This document shows positions 15,352 through 22,030 of a stretch of 30,327 bases of DNA, in pieces. Source of the DNA: an uncultured Aggregatibacter sp. (GTDB lineage Bacteria; Pseudomonadota; Gammaproteobacteria; Enterobacterales; Pasteurellaceae); the NCBI RefSeq assembly GCF_901873365.1, contig NZ_CABFLM010000053.1:1-30327 (forward strand), in the 5' to 3' direction. Positions within the stretch are counted from its first letter, which is position 1. Each line of letters opens with the position of its first letter. The notes under the pieces were generated by a model. It ran no database searches. It was not told where the DNA came from and saw only the letters and a list, made by a program, of their open reading frames with translations. The translations under genes and the position numbers were made by a program.

Positions 15352-17190
15352 TTATTTTAATAAGCTTTTATCCCGCACGGCGCCTTTATCCGCCGATGTC
15401 GCGAAATGCCCGAAGACTTTCAATGCAAAGGATACTTCACGTTGGCGGTTTGCCGGTTGCCAACCTTTGGCATCTTGTTCGGCGCGGCGTTTGGCTAATT
15501 CTTCATCGCTGATCTTGAGGTTAATCGCACGATTCGGAATGTCGATTTCGATAATGTCGTCATCCTGTACTAAACCAATCGCACCACCGGAAGCCGCTTC
15601 AGGCGAGGCATGGCCAATCGATAAGCCGGATGTGCCACCGGAGAAACGTCCGTCCGTTAACAAGGCGCATTTTTTGCCTAAGCCCATGGATTTTAAATAG
15701 CTGGTCGGATAAAGCATTTCTTGCATACCCGGGCCGCCTTTTGGACCTTCGTAACGGATAATCACAACGTGACCTTCTTTGACTTTACCACCTAAAATAC
15801 CGGCTACAGCGTCTTCTTGGCTTTCAAACACGATGGCACGACCGGTGAATTTCCAGATAGATTCATCCACGCCCGCGGTTTTGACGATACAACCGTCTTC
15901 GGCAATGTTCCCGAACAAGACGGCTAAGCCACCTTCTTGAGAAATCGCATTTTCTTTGTTGCGGATACAGCCGCTTACACGGTCATCATCTACGCTATCC
16001 CAACGGCAATCTTGTGAGAAGGCTTGGGTGGTGCGAATGCCTGCCGGGCCGGCGCGGAAGAATTTGTGTAATGCTTCGTCTTGGTTACGGATAATGTCGT
16101 ATTGATTGAGCTGCTCGCCCATGGTTAAGCCCAACACGGTGTGAGTGTTTTTGTGAATTAACCCCGCGCGATCCAATTCGCCCAATAAGCCCATAATGCC
16201 GCCTGCGCGGTGTACGTCTTCCATGTGGTATTTGTTGGTGTTCGGCGCAATTTTGCTCAAACAAGGCACAACGCGAGATAAACGGTCGATGTCTGCCATT
16301 TTAAAATCTACCCCCGTTTCTTGTGCTGCTGCGAGTAAGTGTAAAACGGTGTTACTGGAACCGCCCATGGCGATATCTAAGCTCATGGCGTTTTCAAAGG
16401 CATCAAAGGTACCGATGGAACGGGGCAATACGCTTTCGTCGTCTTGCTCATAATAACGTTTGCACAGTTCGACGATTTGACGACCGGCTTTTAAGAACAA
16501 GTCTTTACGGTCGGCGTGGGTGGCAAGCATAGAACCGTTGCCCGGTAAAGATAACCCTAAGGCTTCTGTTAAACAGTTCATGGAGTTGGCAGTAAACATC
16601 CCTGAGCAGGAACCGCAAGTCGGGCAGGCGCTACGTTCGATAGCATCAATACGCTCATCACTGACATTAGGATCCGCCGCTTCAATCATCGCATCGACTA
16701 AGTCTAAACGAATCAGTTGATCCGATAACTTGGTTTTGCCGGCTTCCATCGGACCGCCTGATACGAAGATGGTCGGAATATTCAAACGCATCGCTGCCAT
16801 CAACATTCCCGGGGTGATTTTGTCACAGTTGGAAATACACACCATGGCATCGGCGCAGTGGGCGTTCACCATATATTCCACGCTGTCTGCAATTAAATCA
16901 CGGCTTGGTAAGGAATACAGCATTCCTCCGTGTCCCATGGCAATACCGTCATCCACCGCAATAGTGTTGAATTCTTTCGCCACGCCGCCGGCTTTTTCAA
17001 TTTCCGTCGCGACCAGTTGTCCCATGTCTTTTAAATGCACATGCCCCGGGACGAATTGGGTGAAGGAGTTCACTACCGCAATAATCGGTTTGCCGAAATC
17101 ATTTTCTTTCATTCCTGTGGCACGCCATAAGGCACGTGCGCCTGCCATATTTCGACCTTGTGTGCTGGTCGCTGAACGAAGTTTTGGCAT
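15352..17190 (-). CDS. ilvD: Dihydroxy-acid dehydratase IlvD
   Basis: Iron-sulfur enzyme of isoleucine, valine and leucine synthesis. It dehydrates dihydroxyisovalerate and dihydroxymethylvalerate to the 2-keto acids. The 612-aa length is normal (E. coli 616). Signature segments: CISNCDKITPG with cluster ligand C122, CPTCGSCSGMFTANSMN with C189, C192 and C195, the TTQAFSQDCRWDS segment, and the second signature YEGPKGGPGMQEML and TDGRFSGGTSGLSIGH. The ATG follows a GGAG site 10 nt away. It is last in ilvG-ilvM-ilvD, separated from ilvM by 125 nt that contain a strong hairpin, so its expression may be set partly apart from ilvGM. Confidence 0.97.
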   Translation of the reverse strand: MPKLRSATSTQGRNMAGARALWRATGMKENDFGKPIIAVVNSFTQFVPGHVHLKDMGQLVATEIEKAGGVAKEFNTIAVDDGIAMGHGGMLYSLPSRDLIADSVEYMVNAHCADAMVCISNCDKITPGMLMAAMRLNIPTIFVSGGPMEAGKTKLSDQLIRLDLVDAMIEAADPNVSDERIDAIERSACPTCGSCSGMFTANSMNCLTEALGLSLPGNGSMLATHADRKDLFLKAGRQIVELCKRYYEQDDESVLPRSIGTFDAFENAMSLDIAMGGSSNTVLHLLAAAQETGVDFKMADIDRLSRVVPCLSKIAPNTNKYHMEDVHRAGGIMGLLGELDRAGLIHKNTHTVLGLTMGEQLNQYDIIRNQDEALHKFFRAGPAGIRTTQAFSQDCRWDSVDDDRVSGCIRNKENAISQEGGLAVLFGNIAEDGCIVKTAGVDESIWKFTGRAIVFESQEDAVAGILGGKVKEGHVVIIRYEGPKGGPGMQEMLYPTSYLKSMGLGKKCALLTDGRFSGGTSGLSIGHASPEAASGGAIGLVQDDDIIEIDIPNRAINLKISDEELAKRRAEQDAKGWQPANRQREVSFALKVFGHFATSADKGAVRDKSLLK

Positions 17191-17250
17191 AAATAAATTC
17201 TCCGAGTAAGTTTTCGTTAAGGTTTATATGAATTTCTTCGTTAATTGAGA

Positions 17251-17278
17251 CTGCCACAAACGCTTGCGTTTGTGGCAG
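17251..17278. other. Perfect 13-bp inverted repeat between ilvM and ilvD
   Basis: CTGCCACAAACGC and its exact reverse complement are separated by two bases. It lies in the 125-nt gap between ilvM and ilvD. On the coding strand no T run follows, so it is not a standard terminator. It may protect upstream mRNA from 3' exonucleases, be a processing site, or be a protein-binding site. Confidence 0.8.
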
Positions 17279-17315
17279 AAGATAAAACGGAGAAATTATT
17301 CAATAAAATATTGTC

Positions 17316-17531
17316 TTATTTCATCTCAATCACATCCGGCAACTTCTCCAACTGACTCACCAACAACTCCAAAGTGCGGTCGGATTTTACGGTGAATTTT
17401 AACCGCACTTTGTCGTCAATCAGTTGCATATCCATTTGAGTCACGGTGAAGCCACGGTGGCGGACGACGCGGAGAATGCGCTCTAATACTTCGGGACGGT
17501 GTTGGGCGGTGAGATCGATTTGGTGTTCCAT
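17316..17531 (-). CDS. ilvM: Acetolactate synthase small subunit IlvM
   Basis: Regulatory subunit of acetohydroxyacid synthase II. It stabilises the catalytic subunit, and this isozyme is usually insensitive to valine. The 71-aa protein is a single ACT domain: HQIDLTAQHRPEVLERILRV at the start, with RHRGFTVTQMDM following. The length is short compared with IlvN/IlvH but normal for IlvM. It begins 4 nt after the ilvG stop, with its GGAG site inside the ilvG end, so the two are translationally close. Two perfect uptake signals in opposite orientation lie inside this small gene (17371-17380 and 17402-17411) and must be read as codons. Confidence 0.93.
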   Translation of the reverse strand: MEHQIDLTAQHRPEVLERILRVVRHRGFTVTQMDMQLIDDKVRLKFTVKSDRTLELLVSQLEKLPDVIEMK

Positions 17532-17535
17532 GTGA

Positions 17536-19188
17536 TTACTCCATACTTTCCAACATATCTGCGTTGCACGCGCCCGGCGGCACTAGCGGCCACACGTTTT
17601 CATCGGAATGGATGCAAATATGCAATAAATAAGCTTCTTGGCTATTGAATAAGCGTTCTAGCGCAGCGTCCACTTGGTGAGCGGAATCAATGCGTTCCCC
17701 TTTAATGTCGAAAGCCGAGGCAAGTACCACGAAATCCGGGTTGTCGTCGAGAATGGTACTACTGTGACGGGCATTGAAGAAGAGAGATTGCCATTGGCGC
17801 ACCATGCCGAGGCGTTGGTTATCCAATAACACAATTTTAATTGGGGCTTTGCCGCGACCAATGGAGCCGAGTTCTTGAATGTTCATCATGATGGAGCCAT
17901 CACCGCTGACTAAAATCACTTCATCTTCCGGGCGGGCTTTTTTCGCACCGATGGCGGCAGGCAAGCCGAAACCCATGGTGCCGAAACCGGCGGAGGTGAT
18001 GAAGTTTTCCGGTGCGTGATGTTGCACATGCAGTGCCGACCACATTTGATGTTGTCCCACATCGGTGACGATGATAGTTTCCGGTGTTTTTTTGCGTGAA
18101 ATGCTGTTGAGCAACCATAACGGGTTGATGAGTTGTTCGCCATTATGTTCACCGTAGCTGAACGCAAATTGTTGTTTATATTGTGCAACGGTTTGTTGCC
18201 AAGGGGCGATGTCAAGCGGCACGCTGAGGTTTTCTAGCGTGGCGATTAGATGGCCGCGTAATGCCACATCAGGGCGGCGTAATTTGCCTAATTCAGCACC
18301 ATCGATATCCACATGAATCACTTTGGCGTGTGGCGCGAAGGTGTCAAGTTTGCCGGTCACGCGGTCATCAAAACGTGCGCCGAACACGAGTAATAAATCA
18401 GCTTCTTGTGTGGCGTAGTTAGCGGCTTTGGTGCCGTGCATACCGATCATACCGAGATAATAGGGATTGTCAGGCGATACCGCGCCAAGCCCTTTTAAAG
18501 TTACGATACTTGGCATTTGGGTCGTGTGTAAGAAATAACGCAATGCCGGCACGGCGCCTGCCATACCCACACCACCACCAATATACGCCATTGGGCGTTT
18601 GGCGAGTTTTAATAGCTCAAGCGCCTGCGTTAATTGTTTGTCGCAAAGTGCGGTCGTTTTTGGCGGCGAATTCACGATAGGTTTTGCCGTAGTTGGCGCA
18701 ACTTGGACGTCTTTCGGCACATCGATCAAGACGGGGCCTGGTCTGCCACTTTTGGCAATTTCAAAGGCTTTGGCAATAATTTCCGGTAATTCGTCGATGT
18801 TTTGTACGATGAAACTGTGTTTGGTGCAGGCAAGGGATAAACCAAGTACATCCGCTTCCTGAAAGGCATCGGTGCCGATAAGTGGCGAGGCAACTTGACC
18901 TGTAATGGCAACGATAGGAATAGAATCCATTAAGGCATCGCCCAGTCCGGTGATGAGGTTAGTTGCGCCGGGGCCGGAAGTGGCAATACATACGCCAACT
19001 TTGCCGGAGGCACGCGCATAGCCAATAGCCGCCATGGCAGCACCTTGTTCGTTACGGCAAAGTAAATGGTCTAAGCCGGAATCATAAATTGCATCATAGG
19101 TCGGCATGATGGCACCGCCGGGATAACCGAAAATAGTATCCACGTGATGTGCTTTTAAGCACTCGATGATTAAATTTGCACCGTTCAT
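17536..19188 (-). CDS. ilvG: Acetolactate synthase large subunit IlvG
   Basis: Thiamine-diphosphate enzyme that condenses pyruvate with pyruvate or 2-ketobutyrate, the first common step of branched-chain amino acid synthesis. About 550 aa. Visible: the start MNGANLIIECLKAHHVDTIF matching E. coli IlvG, GYPGGAIMP, the catalytic glutamate E47 in CRNEQGAAMAAIGYARA, SGPGATNLITGLGDALMDS, and the ThDP motif VSGDGSIMMN with NQRLGMV downstream. The open frame begins at a TTG at 19206, but I chose the ATG at 19188 because it aligns with the family. It has no clear ribosome site. It is intact, unlike the frameshifted copy in E. coli K-12. No attenuator leader peptide was found upstream. An uptake signal lies at 18645-18654. 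Confidence 0.95.
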   Translation of the reverse strand: MNGANLIIECLKAHHVDTIFGYPGGAIMPTYDAIYDSGLDHLLCRNEQGAAMAAIGYARASGKVGVCIATSGPGATNLITGLGDALMDSIPIVAITGQVASPLIGTDAFQEADVLGLSLACTKHSFIVQNIDELPEIIAKAFEIAKSGRPGPVLIDVPKDVQVAPTTAKPIVNSPPKTTALCDKQLTQALELLKLAKRPMAYIGGGVGMAGAVPALRYFLHTTQMPSIVTLKGLGAVSPDNPYYLGMIGMHGTKAANYATQEADLLLVFGARFDDRVTGKLDTFAPHAKVIHVDIDGAELGKLRRPDVALRGHLIATLENLSVPLDIAPWQQTVAQYKQQFAFSYGEHNGEQLINPLWLLNSISRKKTPETIIVTDVGQHQMWSALHVQHHAPENFITSAGFGTMGFGLPAAIGAKKARPEDEVILVSGDGSIMMNIQELGSIGRGKAPIKIVLLDNQRLGMVRQWQSLFFNARHSSTILDDNPDFVVLASAFDIKGERIDSAHQVDAALERLFNSQEAYLLHICIHSDENVWPLVPPGACNADMLESME

Positions 19189-19341
19189 ATTCGTAGCTGT
19201 GTTCAATTGTTAGGGAAGCGATTTTTTCGTGTGAAAGGTTTAATCTTTTATTACATTTCCTGAAAAAATTCAAGAAAACTGCCAATATTTTTATGCAAAA
19301 TTTGCTACTATTAGCCATTATGTCATTTAAGGTGAACAATT

Positions 19342-20160
19342 ATGCAAAAACGTCCCTATCGCGCCATCGTGTCGGACATGGATGGAACCTTACTGAACGA
19401 ACATCATGTTATCGGTGATTTTACTGCGCAAACCTTGGAACATCTGTATGACAACAAAGTCGATATTATCCTTGCCACAGGGCGTAATTACTTTGATGTA
19501 TCCAGTATTTTAAAGAAAACCAAGGTGAAAGAGGCGGTGTTGATTACGTCAAATGGCGCACAAGCGCATAACTTACACGGAGAGTTGTTGCTAAATAATT
19601 CCTTGCCGGAAGAGATTGCGTATCAAGTAATGAATTTGCCCTTTGACGACAACCGCGTCTGTGTCAACAGCTATCAGGCTGATGGCTGGTTTATCAACAA
19701 AGACATTCCCGAACTTTACAAGTATCACAAAGATTCCGGCTTTTTATACAATGTGGTAGATTTTAAGCAACATCACGGACGAGACACGGAAAAAGTGTTT
19801 TTTATCGCCCGTATACCTACAGATTTGGTGGAATTGGAACAGCGTATTCGTCAGGACTTCGGCGAGAAAATCAGCATGACTTATTCCACGCCGATTTGCT
19901 TGGAAGTAATGAATAAAAATGTGTCAAAAGCCACCGCACTTGCGCAGGTGATTGGGCAACGGGAATACGGTTTGCAAGATTGCATCGCCTTTGGTGATGG
20001 TATGAATGATGTCGAAATGTTGGCGGAAGTGGACAAGGGATGCATTATGGGCAACGCCGATCCCCGTTTGATACAACGTTGTCCACAGCTGGAAACTATC
20101 GGTTGCAACACGGAGGAGGCTGTTGCGGTTTACCTTCGTGCGATTTTTGGGATGGATTAA
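19342..20160 (+). CDS. Cof-type HAD-IIB sugar-phosphate phosphatase
   Basis: Cytoplasmic HAD-superfamily phosphatase of the Cof/YidA/YbiV group, typically active on sugar phosphates or phosphorylated cofactors; the substrate here is not known. The 272-aa protein has motif I SDMDGTLLNE with D12 and D14, motif II ILATGRNYFDV, the cap domain in the middle, a lysine in NKNVSKATAL, and motif IV AFGDGMNDVEML followed by GCIMGNADP. The start follows AAGGTG at a good distance. It is divergent from ilvG across about 150 nt. Its stop overlaps the crcB start by one base, so the two are cotranscribed. Confidence 0.9.
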   Translation: MQKRPYRAIVSDMDGTLLNEHHVIGDFTAQTLEHLYDNKVDIILATGRNYFDVSSILKKTKVKEAVLITSNGAQAHNLHGELLLNNSLPEEIAYQVMNLPFDDNRVCVNSYQADGWFINKDIPELYKYHKDSGFLYNVVDFKQHHGRDTEKVFFIARIPTDLVELEQRIRQDFGEKISMTYSTPICLEVMNKNVSKATALAQVIGQREYGLQDCIAFGDGMNDVEMLAEVDKGCIMGNADPRLIQRCPQLETIGCNTEEAVAVYLRAIFGMD

Positions 20161-20546
20161 TGCCGCTATTATCTTCTTTACTCTGGATTAGCAGTGGTGC
20201 CGTGCTGGGCGCTTGCTTGCGCTGGGGCTTGGGCTTGTTGCTCAATCCATGGTTTAGCGCTTTTTCTTTTGGCACCTTGATCGCCAATTATTTAGGCAGT
20301 TTTATTATCGGTGCGCTATTTGCCTTATTTTGGTTCATTCCTCAACTTTCGGAAGCTTGGAAGTTGTTTTTGGTGACTGGCTTTCTTGGTAGTTTAACCA
20401 CGTTTTCCTCATTTTCCATTGAAGTGGTCAACAATTTCCTAAACGGCAAACTCGGCATCGCCTTGGGATTAATTGCCGCCCACGTCATCGGTAGTTTATT
20501 GTTTACCCTATTGGGTTTATTGTTGGTTCGCTATGCGCTGAAGTAA
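20160..20546 (+). CDS. crcB: Fluoride ion channel CrcB (Fluc)
   Basis: Inner-membrane dual-topology fluoride channel that exports F- and protects against fluoride toxicity. The 128-aa protein has four hydrophobic segments. It shows the family core GACLRWGLG near the start, GTLIANYLGSFIIG, and GFLGSLTTFSSFSIE, which contains the phenylalanines lining the pore and the TTFSSF sodium/fluoride motif. The ATG shares its A with the stop codon of the phosphatase gene (TAATG), so the longer upstream extension of the frame is not the start. No fluoride riboswitch was recognised upstream. Its last 44 nt overlap the 3' end of pldB on the other strand. Confidence 0.93.
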   Translation: MPLLSSLLWISSGAVLGACLRWGLGLLLNPWFSAFSFGTLIANYLGSFIIGALFALFWFIPQLSEAWKLFLVTGFLGSLTTFSSFSIEVVNNFLNGKLGIALGLIAAHVIGSLLFTLLGLLLVRYALK

Positions 20547-21447
20547 AAAACGCATAAATATGTTGTAAGGTTGGCGTGCGAATCGCATCGGTTTCAAACA
20601 AAATTTCATGTTTCGCTCCGGCAATTTTCTTTAAACTGCCATGCATAAAAAGTGCGGTGAGTTTTTCCAACGTTTTATTATTCACGATTTGTTCTTGTTC
20701 CGCCTCTAACACCAATATCGGCGTTTCGATGCGTGGCAATATTTTCGGCAAATGCTTAATGGCGATCAGACATAAATACGCCCAACGGAAAGTCGGTCCG
20801 CCCACGCGAATAGAAGGATTTGCCAAATTAATGTCATTCATTCTTTGCATTCGCGTACTATCATGGCTTAACAAATTTTCCTGCACATCCACCGGTTTAT
20901 AAGGCCCTTTACCGAACACATAACGCTTTCCTTGTCCAAATAACATCATCAGACTTAACAGCATTTCATCACGCACAGGGTGCTTTAAAGGCATGCCAAA
21001 AAACGGCGCAGAGAACACCGCACGTTGAATGCGATGATCAAAATTTGCCAAATAATAGGTCGCCACTAACGCTCCGAGCGAGTGTGCCAGAATATATTGA
21101 TTGGGATAGGGATAAAGTGCGGTCAGATTTTCAATAATTTCTGCCATGTCCTCGACATAAAAACGAAATTCATCCAAATGGCCTTTTTCGCCATCGTTCA
21201 GTAAACGCTGGGAATAACCTTGTCCGCGGTGATCAAAAATCAGTACATCATAGCCTTGTTGATAAACATCGTAAGCCAATTCCGTCCATTTCAACATATT
21301 TTCCGCCCGACCATTGACCATGATCACCAACTCACGTGCTGTCGGATGATGAATAAAATGACGATATGCCAGCCGACAGCCGTTTTTTCCATGAAGATAT
21401 TGCAAGGGATATTGTGCGGCGAATTGAGAAAATTGAAAGGACATCAT
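20503..21447 (-). CDS. pldB: Lysophospholipase L2-like alpha/beta hydrolase
   Basis: Probable membrane-associated lysophospholipase/monoacylglycerol lipase of the alpha/beta-hydrolase fold. Visible: the oxyanion region VIMVNGRAENMLKWTELAYD, DHRGQGYSQRLL, the nucleophile elbow AHSLGALVA, RVGGPTFRWAYL shared with E. coli PldB, and the late acid and histidine region around VLEAEQEQIV and AKHEILFETDAIR. The frame begins at an ATG at 21486, but I prefer the ATG at 21447 (or the next codon), which gives about 314 aa, because the first 13 residues look non-family. Neither start has a strong ribosome site. It converges on crcB with a 44-nt overlap. Uptake signals lie at 20649-20658 and 21114-21123. 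Confidence 0.85.
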   Translation of the reverse strand: MMSFQFSQFAAQYPLQYLHGKNGCRLAYRHFIHHPTARELVIMVNGRAENMLKWTELAYDVYQQGYDVLIFDHRGQGYSQRLLNDGEKGHLDEFRFYVEDMAEIIENLTALYPYPNQYILAHSLGALVATYYLANFDHRIQRAVFSAPFFGMPLKHPVRDEMLLSLMMLFGQGKRYVFGKGPYKPVDVQENLLSHDSTRMQRMNDINLANPSIRVGGPTFRWAYLCLIAIKHLPKILPRIETPILVLEAEQEQIVNNKTLEKLTALFMHGSLKKIAGAKHEILFETDAIRTPTLQHIYAFFTSAHSEPTINPIG

Positions 21448-21566
21448 TGTATGCAAATTCGTAGTATAATGGTTAGAGCGCAGCATTCTATCATGCGTCG
21501 CTCCATGAGAACATGGCCTCCAACAGAAAGGGATTGCCTTAACGTGACGAAGAATCGGAACGCGGG

Positions 21567-21648
21567 TTGATCTAGAACAAGTTAATCATAAAATTCAGGG
21601 AAAATACCTCTTTATGGTGATGATTCTGGTGGGGCAAGTAATTATTAT
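21567..21648 (+). promoter_or_regulatory. Putative FNR- and NarP-controlled nap promoter
   Basis: TTGAT-CTAG-AACAA (21567-21580) matches the FNR consensus TTGAT-N4-ATCAA except at one base. TACCTCT-TT-ATGGTGA (21605-21620) fits a 7-2-7 NarP/NarL site at 12 of 14 positions. TATTAT (21643-21648) could be the -10, which would place the NarP site near -42 and the FNR site near -81. FNR and NarP control of nap is established for Haemophilus. The sites here are read by eye. Confidence 0.4.
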
Positions 21649-21714
21649 GCAATATTCAAAAATGGCTCATCGGACCTTATGTCAAAGATGACAATAAAAT
21701 AGATTATCTGAACA

Positions 21715-21999
21715 ATGAATCAAACTGAAATCTTATCAATGGAAGAAGCGAAAGACTGGCACGTTGTCGGTTTGGTGGTGCAAGGAAACCCCAAAAAAAT
21801 ACCGGCAATTCGTACCGCACTTTTAGCCATTCCACACACAGAAGTGCCAACTTTTGATGAAAAAATCGGCAAGATTGTTGCGGTAATGCAGTCTCACGAT
21901 CAGCATATTTTGCTTAACAACATGGAATCTGTGAAAGATATTGACGGTGTTATTACCGTCTCGCTGATTTATCATCAACAAGATGAACAGCCTGAATAA
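21715..21999 (+). CDS. napD: NapD, chaperone for nitrate reductase maturation
   Basis: Small cytoplasmic chaperone that binds the twin-arginine signal of NapA and helps its cofactor loading and export. The 94-aa protein has the ferredoxin-like pattern of the family: WHVVGLVVQ at the first strand, IPAIRTALLAIPHTEVP, then IDGVITVSLIYHQQDEQ at the end, which closely matches E. coli NapD. The ATG at 21715 has no clear ribosome site, and an ATG eight codons later is possible. It is the first gene of the operon here; napF, which precedes napD in Haemophilus influenzae, is absent. An uptake signal lies at 21814-21823. Confidence 0.92.
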   Translation: MNQTEILSMEEAKDWHVVGLVVQGNPKKIPAIRTALLAIPHTEVPTFDEKIGKIVAVMQSHDQHILLNNMESVKDIDGVITVSLIYHQQDEQPE

Positions 22000-22030
22000 C
22001 TCAAAAATCATATAGTGGGGGGAAAACACT

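Noticed and set aside
19189..19341. Attenuator leader peptide for ilvG
   Set aside because: No short frame rich in Ile, Val and Leu codons and no terminator hairpin were found before ilvG.
19189..19341. Fluoride riboswitch for the phosphatase-crcB operon
   Set aside because: The conserved crcB-motif bases could not be recognised in the short leader.
21461..21490. tRNA-like D-arm sequence (TAATGGTTAGAGC)
   Set aside because: No matching acceptor, anticodon or T arm can be folded around it.
21605..21705. Possible remnant of a protein gene (frame reading YGDDSGGASNYYAIFKNG)
   Set aside because: Only about 30 residues, no start or family match, and it overlaps better-supported promoter elements of nap.
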